The notes under the pieces: model-generated
The model's input: only the letters and a program-made list of their open reading frames with translations
Database searches by the model: none
What the model was told of the DNA's origin: nothing
Position numbers and translations under genes: made by a program
Origin: an uncultured Acidimicrobiales bacterium
Lineage (GTDB): Bacteria; Actinomycetota; Acidimicrobiia; Acidimicrobiales; Aldehydirespiratoraceae
NCBI GenBank assembly: GCA_951812975.1
Contig: CATOTC010000003.1
Location: 186,001-250,000, forward strand
Direction of reading: 5' to 3'
DNA length: 64,000 bases
In this document: positions 1 through 7,900 of the stretch, piece after piece
Position numbering within the stretch: the stretch's first letter is position 1
Layout of the letters: every line of letters starts with the position of its first letter

Positions 1-205
1 GCTTCACCTCGGCAGCCTCGGCGATCGCCCTCATGGAGGCCACCGCCACCTCACCGGGGTGGTTCAGGACATAGGTCGCCGCTTGGCGGACCTGGGGCGA
101 CATCGTTTCGAGCGCACTCGTCAGGGTCTGCAGAATCGGCGTGGGATCGCCCGACGACACCGCATCGTCCAGAGTCACAGCATTGATCGGGTGCGCGGAA
201 CTCAC
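1..205 (-). CDS. RpiR/MurR-family transcriptional regulator, N-terminal part (cut by window edge)
   Basis: Reading leftward from a GTG at 205-203, the first 68 residues are visible. They look like the N-terminal helix-turn-helix of RpiR/MurR regulators: a stretch resembling 'SPQVRQAATYVLNHP' followed by 'SMRAIAEAAEV', the usual positions of the first helices and the recognition segment. Family members bind sugar- or metabolite-responsive operators through this domain and sense the ligand with a C-terminal SIS domain, which lies outside the window. The GTG overlaps the stop of the upstream M24 gene as GTGA, so the two are probably translated together. Its likely target is the palindrome at 1391-1412 in the divergent promoter (inference). 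The fold assignment is fairly firm; the ligand is unknown. Confidence 0.75.
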   Translation of the reverse strand, partial: MSSAHPINAVTLDDAVSSGDPTPILQTLTSALETMSPQVRQAATYVLNHPGEVAVASMRAIAEAAEVK

Positions 206-1395
206 AGCAGGGCCTCCTCGAACGGGTACCCCGACAGACGCTGTGGACCGTCGGAGGTCACCAGGTACATGTCTTCGAGCTTCACACCGGGTCCACCGCG
301 GTCAGAGCCAACGAAACTCTCGACTGTCATCACAGTGTCGGGAAGAATCTCACCGTCGTAGCCGTCGTTCTCCCAGTCCTGTCGATAGGCGATCTTCGGG
401 TACTCGTCGGTCATCCCGACACCGTGCGACAGGCAGGTGTACCGGTGCGCCGTGAACTCCTCATCGTGTCTGTAGGCCTTCTCGGAAACCTCCCGAAAGG
501 TCCGTCCGGGCTCAAGCAGCATGGCATTGTGGGTAATCTCGGCGTGCGCCAGCCGATACAACTCACGCTGCTGCTCCGTGGGAGACTCGCCCACCAGCCA
601 AGTCCGGGAGATGTCTGCGCAATAGCCGAAGGGCCCGATCATGTCGGTGTCCATCGCCACGAAGTCACCGGCTGCGATCTCGCGGTCGGTGGCCATCTGG
701 TACCAGGGGTTGGTGCGGGGTCCGCTGCTCAGCATGCGCGCGTCGATCCATTCACCGTCATTGGCGATGTTCACCTGATGGAGCAGGGCCAACAGTTCGT
801 TCTCGGTGACTCCGGGTTCGGATGCGCACTGCATCAAGCCGATGGCTGCCTCTGCGACCGCGATCGAATGCCTCAGGCACTGGATCTCCTCAGCGGACTT
901 GACGTAGCGCGCTGCTTCGATCAGCGGTTCGGCGTCGATGACCCGCAGACCCAGATCGCGCAGGGCGCCGATTGCGCACGGATTGGCCTGCTCGACTGCG
1001 ATACGCGCGCCCATGTCGGTCACCGCCTGCACGTCGGCGGCGAAGCAAGCGACGCGCGTTTCAAGGTCCAGTCCACCGTCGAAGCAGTTCAACGCGTGGC
1101 CCGGGCGTTGCTCGACGTTCGCCGGTGGCGGCTCGCCGTAGCCACCGTGCAGCACCATCGTGCCGTCGCGCTGCACGAACAGGTCGAAGATCTGGATCCG
1201 CGACTGGAACAACTGGTACTCCCGCCAATCCGCGGCGTAACGCAGGCTCACGGGGTTGAACAACACCAACAGGTCCACGTCTGCGTTGTCCATCTGTTCG
1301 AGTACACGGCCGAGTCGGTAGGCCCGCAGCGCATCGAAATCGATGTCTGGTTTCGGCAGGACAGGCAACCCGATCATTGGCAACAACTGTACCAT
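202..1395 (-). CDS. M24-family metalloenzyme, DddP-like (possible DMSP lyase)
   Basis: A 397-residue pita-bread protein of the M24 (creatinase/prolidase) family. From memory of the DMSP lyase DddP, the resemblance extends along the length, including 'SGPRTNPW', 'DISRTW' and the end 'YPFEEAL'. The DddP-type metal ligands are present with the right spacing: D249 and D251 in 'MDTDM', D261 in 'ADISR', H324, E359 and E374. Y319 and D330 match the DddP catalytic Y366/D377 positions. DddP cleaves dimethylsulfoniopropionate to DMS and acrylate; other M24 homologues hydrolyse peptides or creatine, so the substrate is not certain. The start could instead be ATG 1377, which would leave the palindrome at 1391-1412 outside the gene. 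It is divergent from the demethylase-type gene at 1426 and coupled to the RpiR gene. Confidence 0.7.
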   Translation of the reverse strand: MVQLLPMIGLPVLPKPDIDFDALRAYRLGRVLEQMDNADVDLLVLFNPVSLRYAADWREYQLFQSRIQIFDLFVQRDGTMVLHGGYGEPPPANVEQRPGHALNCFDGGLDLETRVACFAADVQAVTDMGARIAVEQANPCAIGALRDLGLRVIDAEPLIEAARYVKSAEEIQCLRHSIAVAEAAIGLMQCASEPGVTENELLALLHQVNIANDGEWIDARMLSSGPRTNPWYQMATDREIAAGDFVAMDTDMIGPFGYCADISRTWLVGESPTEQQRELYRLAHAEITHNAMLLEPGRTFREVSEKAYRHDEEFTAHRYTCLSHGVGMTDEYPKIAYRQDWENDGYDGEILPDTVMTVESFVGSDRGGPGVKLEDMYLVTSDGPQRLSGYPFEEALL

Positions 1396-1412
1396 AATTG
1401 TCCAAATATGGT
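1391..1412. promoter_or_regulatory. Palindromic operator candidate between the divergent operons
   Basis: Two 10-base arms, ACCATAATTG and CAAATATGGT, flank a 2-base centre and pair at 9 of 10 positions. The site sits in the 30-base gap between the divergent M24 and FAD/GcvT genes and overlaps the first codon of the M24 gene if ATG 1395 is used. A symmetrical site of this kind suits a dimeric regulator; the RpiR gene at the left edge is the obvious candidate (inference). TATGTT at 1412-1417 could be the -10 box for the rightward operon. Confidence 0.5.
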
Positions 1413-1425
1413 ATGTTTGTTGCTA

Positions 1426-3876
1426 ATGGTGATTCCCGAATCGGCTCAGGTGGTCATCGTCGGCGGGGGCATCTGCGGCGCGAGCCTTCTCTACCACCTC
1501 GCCCATGAGGGATGGACAGACACCCTGCTCATCGAGAAGGCAGAGTTGACCTCCGGGTCGACCTGGCATGCAGCCGGTCAGATCACCCACTCCGTCTCGA
1601 GCTACACCCTCGCCCACTTCCGGAAGTACGGCTGCGAACTCTACGCCTCACTGACGAACGAGAGCGGTGTCGCCACCTCCTGGCACAACAGCGGGAGCCT
1701 GCGGGTGGCCTACGAACCCGTCGAGGTCGACTGGCTCCGCAGCCAGTTGGGCGTGGCCGACTATGTGGGCAACAGCATGGAATGGGTCGATCGAGACTTC
1801 GTCGCCCAGCGGCACCCCTTCTATGCCGTCGATGAGATCGTCGGCGCAGTCTGGACCCCCGACGACGGCCACGTCGACCCCAGCGGAGCGACCAACGCAA
1901 TGATTGCGGTCGCCCGAGACAGGGGCGCGCAACTGAGCCGCCGCAACCGCGTGCTCGCAATCGAGCGACGCCCCGACGGGCAGTTCGACGTCGAGACCGA
2001 GAAGGGCACCGTCCGCGCCGAACATGTCGTCAACGCCGCAGGATGCTACGCCCATCAGGTGGCGCAGATGGTCGGCCTGTCGGTTCCCATGGCCAACGCC
2101 CTCCACAGCTACCTCATCACAGACGTGGTCGCTGAATTCGCAGACCTGGACCACGAACTCCCGGTGATGCGCGACGACTACATCTCCGGCTACGTGCGCC
2201 AGGAACAGCAGTCCGGCCTGATCGGCATCTACGAGCAGCACAACGCCGAGGCCGCTTGGCACGACGGCCCCGCCTGGTCGCTCGAGAACCCCCTCTTCGC
2301 CGCTGACTACGAGCGGATCGGCTTCTGGTTGGCGCGCACCTTCGAACGAGTGCCGATCCTCGAACCCGTGGGCATCAAGCAGGTCATCAGAGGCGCTATC
2401 GCCCACACCCCCGACGGGGAGCCGTTGCTCGGGCCGTCAGGAGTCCCCAACTATTGGATGATGGCCGGAGTGCAGGTCGGCATCGCCGACGGCCCCGGCC
2501 TGGGCCGCGAACTGGCCCGTTGGATCGTGCACGGGGAGACCGAGGTGAGCGTGCGGGGCTACGACGCCCGACGCTTCGGCTTCGTGGCACCCGAAGACGC
2601 CATGCGCTATGGACGCATCAAAGGGACCGAGGACTACGAGTACCGTCACCAGACCCCGCTGCCAGGACTCGAACACCCCGCCGCCCGGCCCCACCGAACC
2701 ACCCCCCTCTATGAGCGGCTCGAAGACAAGGGTGCCGTGTTCACCCAGGTCTACGGGTGGGAGAGGCCCAAGTGGTACCCGACCGTCGCTGGTCTGGCAC
2801 AGAAAGACGTCGTCGCGTTCCGTCACACGGACTGGTTCTCAGTCGTTGCCCAGGAGTGCCGCGCCGTGCGGGAACGTGTCGGCATTCTCGACAGCACCGC
2901 CTTCGCCAAGTTCGACCTCGTCGGGCCCGACGCCACGGCGGTGCTCGACCGGCTCACAACGAACACGCTGCCCGCGCTCGGGCGGATCGCCCTCAGCTAC
3001 TTCCTGACGCCGACGGGGCGGATCGAAGGAGAGGCCACCATCACCCGCCTCGCTGAGGACCACTTCTATCTGGTGTCGGCCGCAGTGGGCGAACAGAAGG
3101 ACCGCGAATACTTCGAGACCCACTGGCCCGCCGGCGCCAGGGCGGACCTGCGTGTGCGCTCGAACGATCTCGGAGTCGTCGCCATCGCCGGACCCGCGGC
3201 CCGCCAGCTGCTGTCGAGGTGCACGAACGACGACCTTCACAACCAGGCGTTCCCGTGGCTCAGCGCAGCCGACATCACCGTCGCCGGCGTCGACCTGCGG
3301 GCGCTTCGAGTGGGCTTCGTGGGCGAACTGGGCTGGGAGCTCCACGCCCCCACCGACGATCTGGGGACGCTCTATGACGCGTTGTGGGAGGTCGGTGCGG
3401 ATCTCGGCGTCGCCAATGTCGGCAACCATGCGCTCGACTCGCTGCGCATGGAGAAGCAGTACATGATCAGCCGCGACCTCACCCACGACGTCGGCCCGGA
3501 CGAGGCCGGCCTGCACCGTTTCGTCAAGGTCGACAAGGGCGACTTCGTCGGCCGCGAGGCACTGCTCGATCAGCGGGAGCAGGCCGCGTCAGGCCGACGA
3601 CCCTACCGATGGCAGCTCGCATATCTGGCGGTCGACACCGACGGCGCCGACGTGCACAGCAGCGACGGGGTCTACGCCGACGGCAGACCGGTCGGTCTGA
3701 TCACCACCGGCGCCCACGGACACCACGTCGGGCAAGGGTTGGGATTCGCTTATCTCGCCCCTGAAACGGCGGAGCCAGGCACCGAACTTGAGGTGCGGGT
3801 CGTGGGCGAACTCCGCGGGGCGCGGGTGCTCGACAAACCAATCTACGATCCCACCAGCGCGAGATTGCGCATGTGA
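1426..3876 (+). CDS. FAD-dependent oxidoreductase/GcvT fusion, dimethylglycine/sarcosine dehydrogenase-like
   Basis: An 816-residue two-part enzyme. Residues about 8-400 are a DAO-type FAD domain with 'VIVGGGICGAS' near the N-terminus and 'STWHAAG', whose H48 matches the covalent flavin site of dimethylglycine and sarcosine dehydrogenases. Residues about 430-816 are a GcvT-like folate-binding half. Such enzymes oxidatively demethylate N-methylated amines and pass the one-carbon unit to tetrahydrofolate. ATG 1426 was chosen because the protein fold begins there; ATG 1408 is in frame and would add six residues, and the long open frame further upstream is only antisense to the M24 gene. It is first in a rightward operon. 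The GcvT half also recalls DmdA-type demethylases, so the substrate could be a betaine, sarcosine or DMSP. Confidence 0.8.
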   Translation: MVIPESAQVVIVGGGICGASLLYHLAHEGWTDTLLIEKAELTSGSTWHAAGQITHSVSSYTLAHFRKYGCELYASLTNESGVATSWHNSGSLRVAYEPVEVDWLRSQLGVADYVGNSMEWVDRDFVAQRHPFYAVDEIVGAVWTPDDGHVDPSGATNAMIAVARDRGAQLSRRNRVLAIERRPDGQFDVETEKGTVRAEHVVNAAGCYAHQVAQMVGLSVPMANALHSYLITDVVAEFADLDHELPVMRDDYISGYVRQEQQSGLIGIYEQHNAEAAWHDGPAWSLENPLFAADYERIGFWLARTFERVPILEPVGIKQVIRGAIAHTPDGEPLLGPSGVPNYWMMAGVQVGIADGPGLGRELARWIVHGETEVSVRGYDARRFGFVAPEDAMRYGRIKGTEDYEYRHQTPLPGLEHPAARPHRTTPLYERLEDKGAVFTQVYGWERPKWYPTVAGLAQKDVVAFRHTDWFSVVAQECRAVRERVGILDSTAFAKFDLVGPDATAVLDRLTTNTLPALGRIALSYFLTPTGRIEGEATITRLAEDHFYLVSAAVGEQKDREYFETHWPAGARADLRVRSNDLGVVAIAGPAARQLLSRCTNDDLHNQAFPWLSAADITVAGVDLRALRVGFVGELGWELHAPTDDLGTLYDALWEVGADLGVANVGNHALDSLRMEKQYMISRDLTHDVGPDEAGLHRFVKVDKGDFVGREALLDQREQAASGRRPYRWQLAYLAVDTDGADVHSSDGVYADGRPVGLITTGAHGHHVGQGLGFAYLAPETAEPGTELEVRVVGELRGARVLDKPIYDPTSARLRM

Positions 3877-3894
3877 CAGAACGGAGTGTGAACG

Positions 3895-4698
3895 ATGCCA
3901 ACCACCGCAACGAACCCCCGACACCGGCGATACGACGCCTACACCGGTTTCGTCACCACACCTCGCTACTTCGATGACAGTCCCCAACAGTTCCTCGACG
4001 TTGCACCATCGGCAACAGGCATCCTGCAACGCGTCCTTCACGTCCCCGACTACCAGTTCAACCTCGAAGATCGTGCCGACAACTTCGGGTTGCTCGAAGA
4101 AGCAGCCGATTGCCTGGCCCAGTCCCACTGTCAGGTGATCGGCCAGGTCGGCTCCAACTGGGTTCATTGCCAGGGCACCACAGGCCCCGATGAGATCGTC
4201 GCCTTCTGCGACGAGCTGTCGTCCCGGATCGGGGCCCGCTTCTTGATGGCTGGTCAGTGCCTAGTTGAAGGGCTCCGGGCCATCGGTGCCTCCACCATCA
4301 CTATCGCCAATGGGTACTTCCGGCCCGACTGGTCCGCGGGGATCAACGGCTATCTCGAAGCAGCCGGTTTCGAGATCCTCTACGCAGGTGACCTGATCGA
4401 TCAGGGTCTCGTTTCGGACCAGGACGAGAAGCTGGCGATCGAAGCCGCGAGCCTGTGGGACTATCCGAACCACTTGATGGTGGCCGCGGCTGCCAAGGCC
4501 CACGAGAGCGCTCCACACGCGGACGCCATCGTCCAGACCGGAGCCGGTTTCCGAATGCTCGGCGTGATCGACACGGTCGAGGGGCTCACCAACAAGCCGG
4601 TTGTGGCCTCGGACGCAGCGCTCTACTGGGCGATGCTTCAGGAACTGGGGCTGCAGGCGAATCCCGGCTACGGCGTGCTCATGTCGGAGTGCCTGTGA
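3895..4698 (+). CDS. Asp/Glu racemase superfamily protein (maleate isomerase/arylmalonate decarboxylase-like) without the catalytic cysteines
   Basis: A 267-residue protein that aligns by eye with maleate cis-trans isomerases and arylmalonate decarboxylase: 'GASTITIANGYF', 'AAGFEIL' and a C-terminal segment ending 'NKPVVASDAALYWAML'. Normal members use one Cys in the N-terminal half (YACTSG-type motif) and a second in the C-terminal half (PCTGLR-type motif). Here the corresponding stretches read 'GQVGSNW' and 'QTGAGFR', so both positions appear to be Gly. Arylmalonate decarboxylase also lacks the first Cys but keeps the second. The chemistry must therefore differ, or the protein is a binding or regulatory paralogue. 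A weak ribosome site, CGGAG, precedes the ATG. Its stop overlaps the next start as GTGA. Confidence 0.65.
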   Translation: MPTTATNPRHRRYDAYTGFVTTPRYFDDSPQQFLDVAPSATGILQRVLHVPDYQFNLEDRADNFGLLEEAADCLAQSHCQVIGQVGSNWVHCQGTTGPDEIVAFCDELSSRIGARFLMAGQCLVEGLRAIGASTITIANGYFRPDWSAGINGYLEAAGFEILYAGDLIDQGLVSDQDEKLAIEAASLWDYPNHLMVAAAAKAHESAPHADAIVQTGAGFRMLGVIDTVEGLTNKPVVASDAALYWAMLQELGLQANPGYGVLMSECL

Positions 4699-5438
4699 CA
4701 CAGAAGATCCTTGCGCTCTGGGCTGTGCCCAGATCAACCTCGACCGCGTTCGAGTGGATGATGCGCATGCGCGGCGACATGACCTGCTTCCATGAGCCCT
4801 TCGGAGAGGTCTGGTACCAGGGTGAATCGCCTGACTGGCCCAGGCTTCAAGCAGACAGTGTGCGGACGCCCGGACTCACCTACGAATCGGCATGGGCACA
4901 GGTACAGGCCGCCGCGAGGCGGGGCCCGGTGTTCATCAAGGACTTCCCGCACTACCTCGACGCTTTGTGGAGCGATTCGTTCTTCGACTGCTTCACCCAC
5001 AGCTTCTTGATCCGCGACCCCGCCAAGACCATCACCTCGATCTACAAGCACTGGCCCGACTTCCACATCGCCGAGACCGGTTTCGCAGAGCAGCGCGCAC
5101 TCTTCGACTACTTGACTGCCAGACACGGCCGAACGCCACCAGTGATCGACAGCGACGACTTGTTGGAGGACCCGGCCGAAGTTGTCGCCGCCTGGTGCGA
5201 GGCCGTCGGGATCCCCTTCATCGCCGACGCATTGCACTGGGCTCCCGGTGAACGTGAGGAGGTGAGTTGGTGGGACGGAGGCTCGTTCCATGAGAACCTG
5301 CGCAACTCCCGGGGGTTGGAATCCCAGTCGCGGACTACGATCGACATAGCTGACGCACCGAGCCGAGTCCGTGGGGTATATGGGCTGATGCGCCCCCACT
5401 ACGAACATTTGTTGGCGCATCGGATCGGGTCGTCATGA
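4695..5438 (+). CDS. Sulfotransferase-family P-loop protein
   Basis: A 247-residue protein beginning 'ILALWAVPRSTSTAFEWMM', in which PRSTSTAF is the PAPS-binding loop (5'-PSB type) of the sulfotransferase-like family. A second conserved region, 'HSFLIRDPAKTITS', matches the 3'-phosphate-binding segment. These enzymes usually transfer sulfate from PAPS to a hydroxyl or amine of a small molecule; this short branch is poorly characterised. The GTG start overlaps the previous stop (GTGA) and the stop overlaps the next ATG (ATGA), so it is firmly embedded in the operon. In that context it may modify the pathway substrate or an intermediate (inference). Confidence 0.65.
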   Translation: MTQKILALWAVPRSTSTAFEWMMRMRGDMTCFHEPFGEVWYQGESPDWPRLQADSVRTPGLTYESAWAQVQAAARRGPVFIKDFPHYLDALWSDSFFDCFTHSFLIRDPAKTITSIYKHWPDFHIAETGFAEQRALFDYLTARHGRTPPVIDSDDLLEDPAEVVAAWCEAVGIPFIADALHWAPGEREEVSWWDGGSFHENLRNSRGLESQSRTTIDIADAPSRVRGVYGLMRPHYEHLLAHRIGSS

Positions 5439-6634
5439 CCACGGTTGCTGAAATCGTCGCCAACGACCTGTGTGTGGGCTGTGGACTCTGTGAAGCGGTC
5501 AGCGAGGGGCGGGCCAGAATGGTGATGACCCCCGACGGTTCTCTGCGCCCGACTCCAGTGGACGCTTTCAGCGCACCTGAAGAAGCAAAGATCATCGCCA
5601 GTTGCCCTGGTGTCGTGGCCGAAGCTCGATCTGCGCCGCACTTGCCACTGGACCCCGTCTGGGGGCATCACGGCACCATGCGGTACGCCTGGGCCGCCAA
5701 CCCTTCGGTGCGATTCGAGGCCGCCACCGCTGGCGTGCTCACAACGCTCGGCCAGTATCTGCTGCACTCACAGATGGCGGCTTTCGTCTTCCACACCGGC
5801 GCCGACCCGGCACAACCGATGAGGAGTCGATGGGTGATCAGCGAGACACCAGAGGAGGTTCAGGCCAACACAGGATCGAGGTACGGACCCACTGCCCCGC
5901 TGGCAGGAATCGAGCTTGCCCTCGAGCGGAACGAACCGTTCGCAGTGATCGCCAAGCCCTGCGATCTCGGAGCGCTGCACCGGCTGAGTTCGCTCGATCC
6001 CCGCATAGACCGCCTCGTGGTGGCGCGGTTGGCCATGGTTTGCGGTGGTCAGTCACGGCTGTCGAAGTCACGACTGCTGCTGGAGGAGCTGGGCGTCGAC
6101 GAGTCCGAAGTCTCGATGTTTCGATATCGAGGCCACGGAAATCCAGGGCCGACCCGGGTGGAGACCAGCGGAGGCGAAGTGTTCGAGATCGGCTATCTGC
6201 AGATGTGGGAGGACGAAGGGACCTGGGATGTCGAGACCCGCTGCAAGATCTGCCCCGACGCGCTCGGCGAGGCGTCCGACGTAGCGGTCGCCGATGTCTG
6301 GCCCGGTGGAGCCCCGACCGGTGAGGACGAGGGTTTCAGCGGCATCATCGTGCGCAGCGACTACGGCGAGTCGCTCGTTGAGCGTGCCCATCGCGACGGC
6401 TGCCTGGTACTCGGCGAGACGATCAGCCCGCGTGACTTCGACGACATGCAACCCCACCAGGTCCGTAAGAAGGTTGCTCTGGCGGCCCGCTATGAGGGCC
6501 TGGCCGACGCTGGGGTTCACCCCATAACCACCCGCGGGCTGCGAGTTGCCGAACTGGGCGACCGCTTGACCCCAGGCGAATACACCACACAGCGCAACGG
6601 CGCCGCAGCCCGGATCAAAAGGGCACGAGCATGA
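5435..6634 (+). CDS. FrhB-like Fe-S flavoprotein (coenzyme F420 hydrogenase/dehydrogenase beta-subunit family)
   Basis: A 399-residue protein. The N-terminus carries 'CVGCGLC' followed about 60 residues later by 'SCPG', a ferredoxin-like 4Fe-4S pattern, and the C-terminal half has 'CKICPDALGEASDVAVADVW', which resembles the second metal/flavin region of FrhB proteins. FrhB-type proteins use FAD and Fe-S clusters to pass electrons between coenzyme F420 or ferredoxin and a partner. It is translationally coupled to both neighbours. It may regenerate the redox carrier of the operon, or reduce a pathway intermediate. The family call is good; the physiological partner is unknown. Confidence 0.7.
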   Translation: MTTVAEIVANDLCVGCGLCEAVSEGRARMVMTPDGSLRPTPVDAFSAPEEAKIIASCPGVVAEARSAPHLPLDPVWGHHGTMRYAWAANPSVRFEAATAGVLTTLGQYLLHSQMAAFVFHTGADPAQPMRSRWVISETPEEVQANTGSRYGPTAPLAGIELALERNEPFAVIAKPCDLGALHRLSSLDPRIDRLVVARLAMVCGGQSRLSKSRLLLEELGVDESEVSMFRYRGHGNPGPTRVETSGGEVFEIGYLQMWEDEGTWDVETRCKICPDALGEASDVAVADVWPGGAPTGEDEGFSGIIVRSDYGESLVERAHRDGCLVLGETISPRDFDDMQPHQVRKKVALAARYEGLADAGVHPITTRGLRVAELGDRLTPGEYTTQRNGAAARIKRARA

Positions 6635-7743
6635 GGATTGACCGGATCGACGTCTGGGCTCTGGAGTTGCCTCTGGCGCGCCCCTATTCGCTTTCGGGCG
6701 GCCGTTTGCACTTTGATCGTCTGGACTCCACCTTGGTGAGGCTCGACACCGACGAGGGGGTCAGTGGTTGGGGTGAGGCCTGCCCGTGGGGCTCCACCTA
6801 TCTGCCGGCCTTCGCCCGGGGGATTCGAGCGGGCATCGAGGAACTGGCACCCGCGATCCTGGGCCAGGATCCTCGCCGCACCGAGGTCGTCTATCAGGCC
6901 ATGAACAGGGCGCTGCCCGGTCACCCCTATGTCAAGTCCGCGATCGATATGGCCTGTTGGGATCTCGCTGCACTCTCGGCCGGTCGCCCGCTGTGCGATC
7001 TGCTCGGTGGTCGTACCGCCGGTGAGGTTCGGTTGCATTCGTCGATTCCGTCGGGCACGACCGCGCAGATCACAGACGAGATTGAGATCGCCCGCGACCA
7101 GGGATACTCCTTCCATTCGGTGAAGATCGGTGGTGATCCTGACGGTGACGTCGAGCGCATGCGGAGCATCGACCGGCACATGGCTGCCGGTGAGGAGTTG
7201 ACCTTCGACTGCAACCGGTCCTGGCTGCCGTCGGAAGCAATCGCTGTGCTCAACACCAATCGTGACTTGAACCGTGTGGTCGAGCAGCCCTGCGAGACGA
7301 TCGAGCAGCATCTTCAGGTGCGTCGCAGTGTGTCGCAGCCGTTGGCCATCGACGAATCGCTCAAGACGCTGGGCGACCTGTTGCGCATCATCGAAACCGG
7401 TGCCTGTGAGGTGGTGGGGTTGAAACTCACCAGGGTCGGCGGGCTGTCGGTAGCCCGAAAAATCCGCGACCTGTGCATCGAGGCGGGGATCTCGATGAAC
7501 ATCGAGGACACAGGGGGCACCACCCTGCAGGCAACCGCCGCAGTGCATCTGGCGCAGTCCACGCCTGAACCGTTCAGGCGAGCGACCTGGCTGTGCTTCG
7601 ACAAGTTGACCCGCAATCCAGTAGACGCCGGCGCAGTGAACCGCCACGGTTGGACCGTCGCCCCGGAGCTTCCCGGAATCGGAGCGGTCCCGGATGTGAC
7701 CGCGTTAGGTGACCCGCTGGCCGTCTACCGTCGCGATCCCTGA
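6631..7743 (+). CDS. Mandelate racemase/muconate lactonizing enzyme family, hydroxyproline-betaine epimerase-like
   Basis: A 370-residue enolase-superfamily protein with an N-terminal capping domain and a C-terminal TIM barrel. Metal ligands fit D193 ('FDCN'), E219 ('VEQPC') and D241 ('IDES'); base candidates are K165 ('SVKIGG') and K265 ('GLKLTRVGG'). The first lysine of the usual KxK motif is replaced by Ser163. N-terminal features ('LSGGR', 'GWGEACPWG', 'YLPA', 'GHPYVKSA') resemble 4-hydroxyproline betaine 2-epimerase and cis-3-hydroxyproline dehydratase (recollection, not a search). These enzymes abstract a proton alpha to a carboxylate. It is the last gene of the operon and overlaps the FrhB-like gene by ATGA, which supports a methylated amino-acid substrate. 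Confidence 0.75.
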   Translation: MRIDRIDVWALELPLARPYSLSGGRLHFDRLDSTLVRLDTDEGVSGWGEACPWGSTYLPAFARGIRAGIEELAPAILGQDPRRTEVVYQAMNRALPGHPYVKSAIDMACWDLAALSAGRPLCDLLGGRTAGEVRLHSSIPSGTTAQITDEIEIARDQGYSFHSVKIGGDPDGDVERMRSIDRHMAAGEELTFDCNRSWLPSEAIAVLNTNRDLNRVVEQPCETIEQHLQVRRSVSQPLAIDESLKTLGDLLRIIETGACEVVGLKLTRVGGLSVARKIRDLCIEAGISMNIEDTGGTTLQATAAVHLAQSTPEPFRRATWLCFDKLTRNPVDAGAVNRHGWTVAPELPGIGAVPDVTALGDPLAVYRRDP

Positions 7744-7900
7744 GCTCCGGCTAGTCCCAAACGCACAACGCAAGCGCAACCGCCAAGACCAACCAAACTG
7801 TTTGTGGCACACCCCGCTCGAGGCAGACCGCACGGGTTTGCAGAACCCATCATGACTAGGGTGTGATGATCGGGGGAACCCACAACGGGAATGCACGAAC

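Noticed and set aside
424-1425. A 334-codon open extension upstream of the FAD/GcvT gene
   Set aside because: It is antisense to the well-conserved M24 gene and does not resemble any N-terminal domain of the dehydrogenase family, so the start at 1426 is used.
7834-7848. Terminator hairpin after the osmolyte operon
   Set aside because: The stem is only 5 bp with no T tract, and it lies close to a possible promoter of the next gene, so it was not called.
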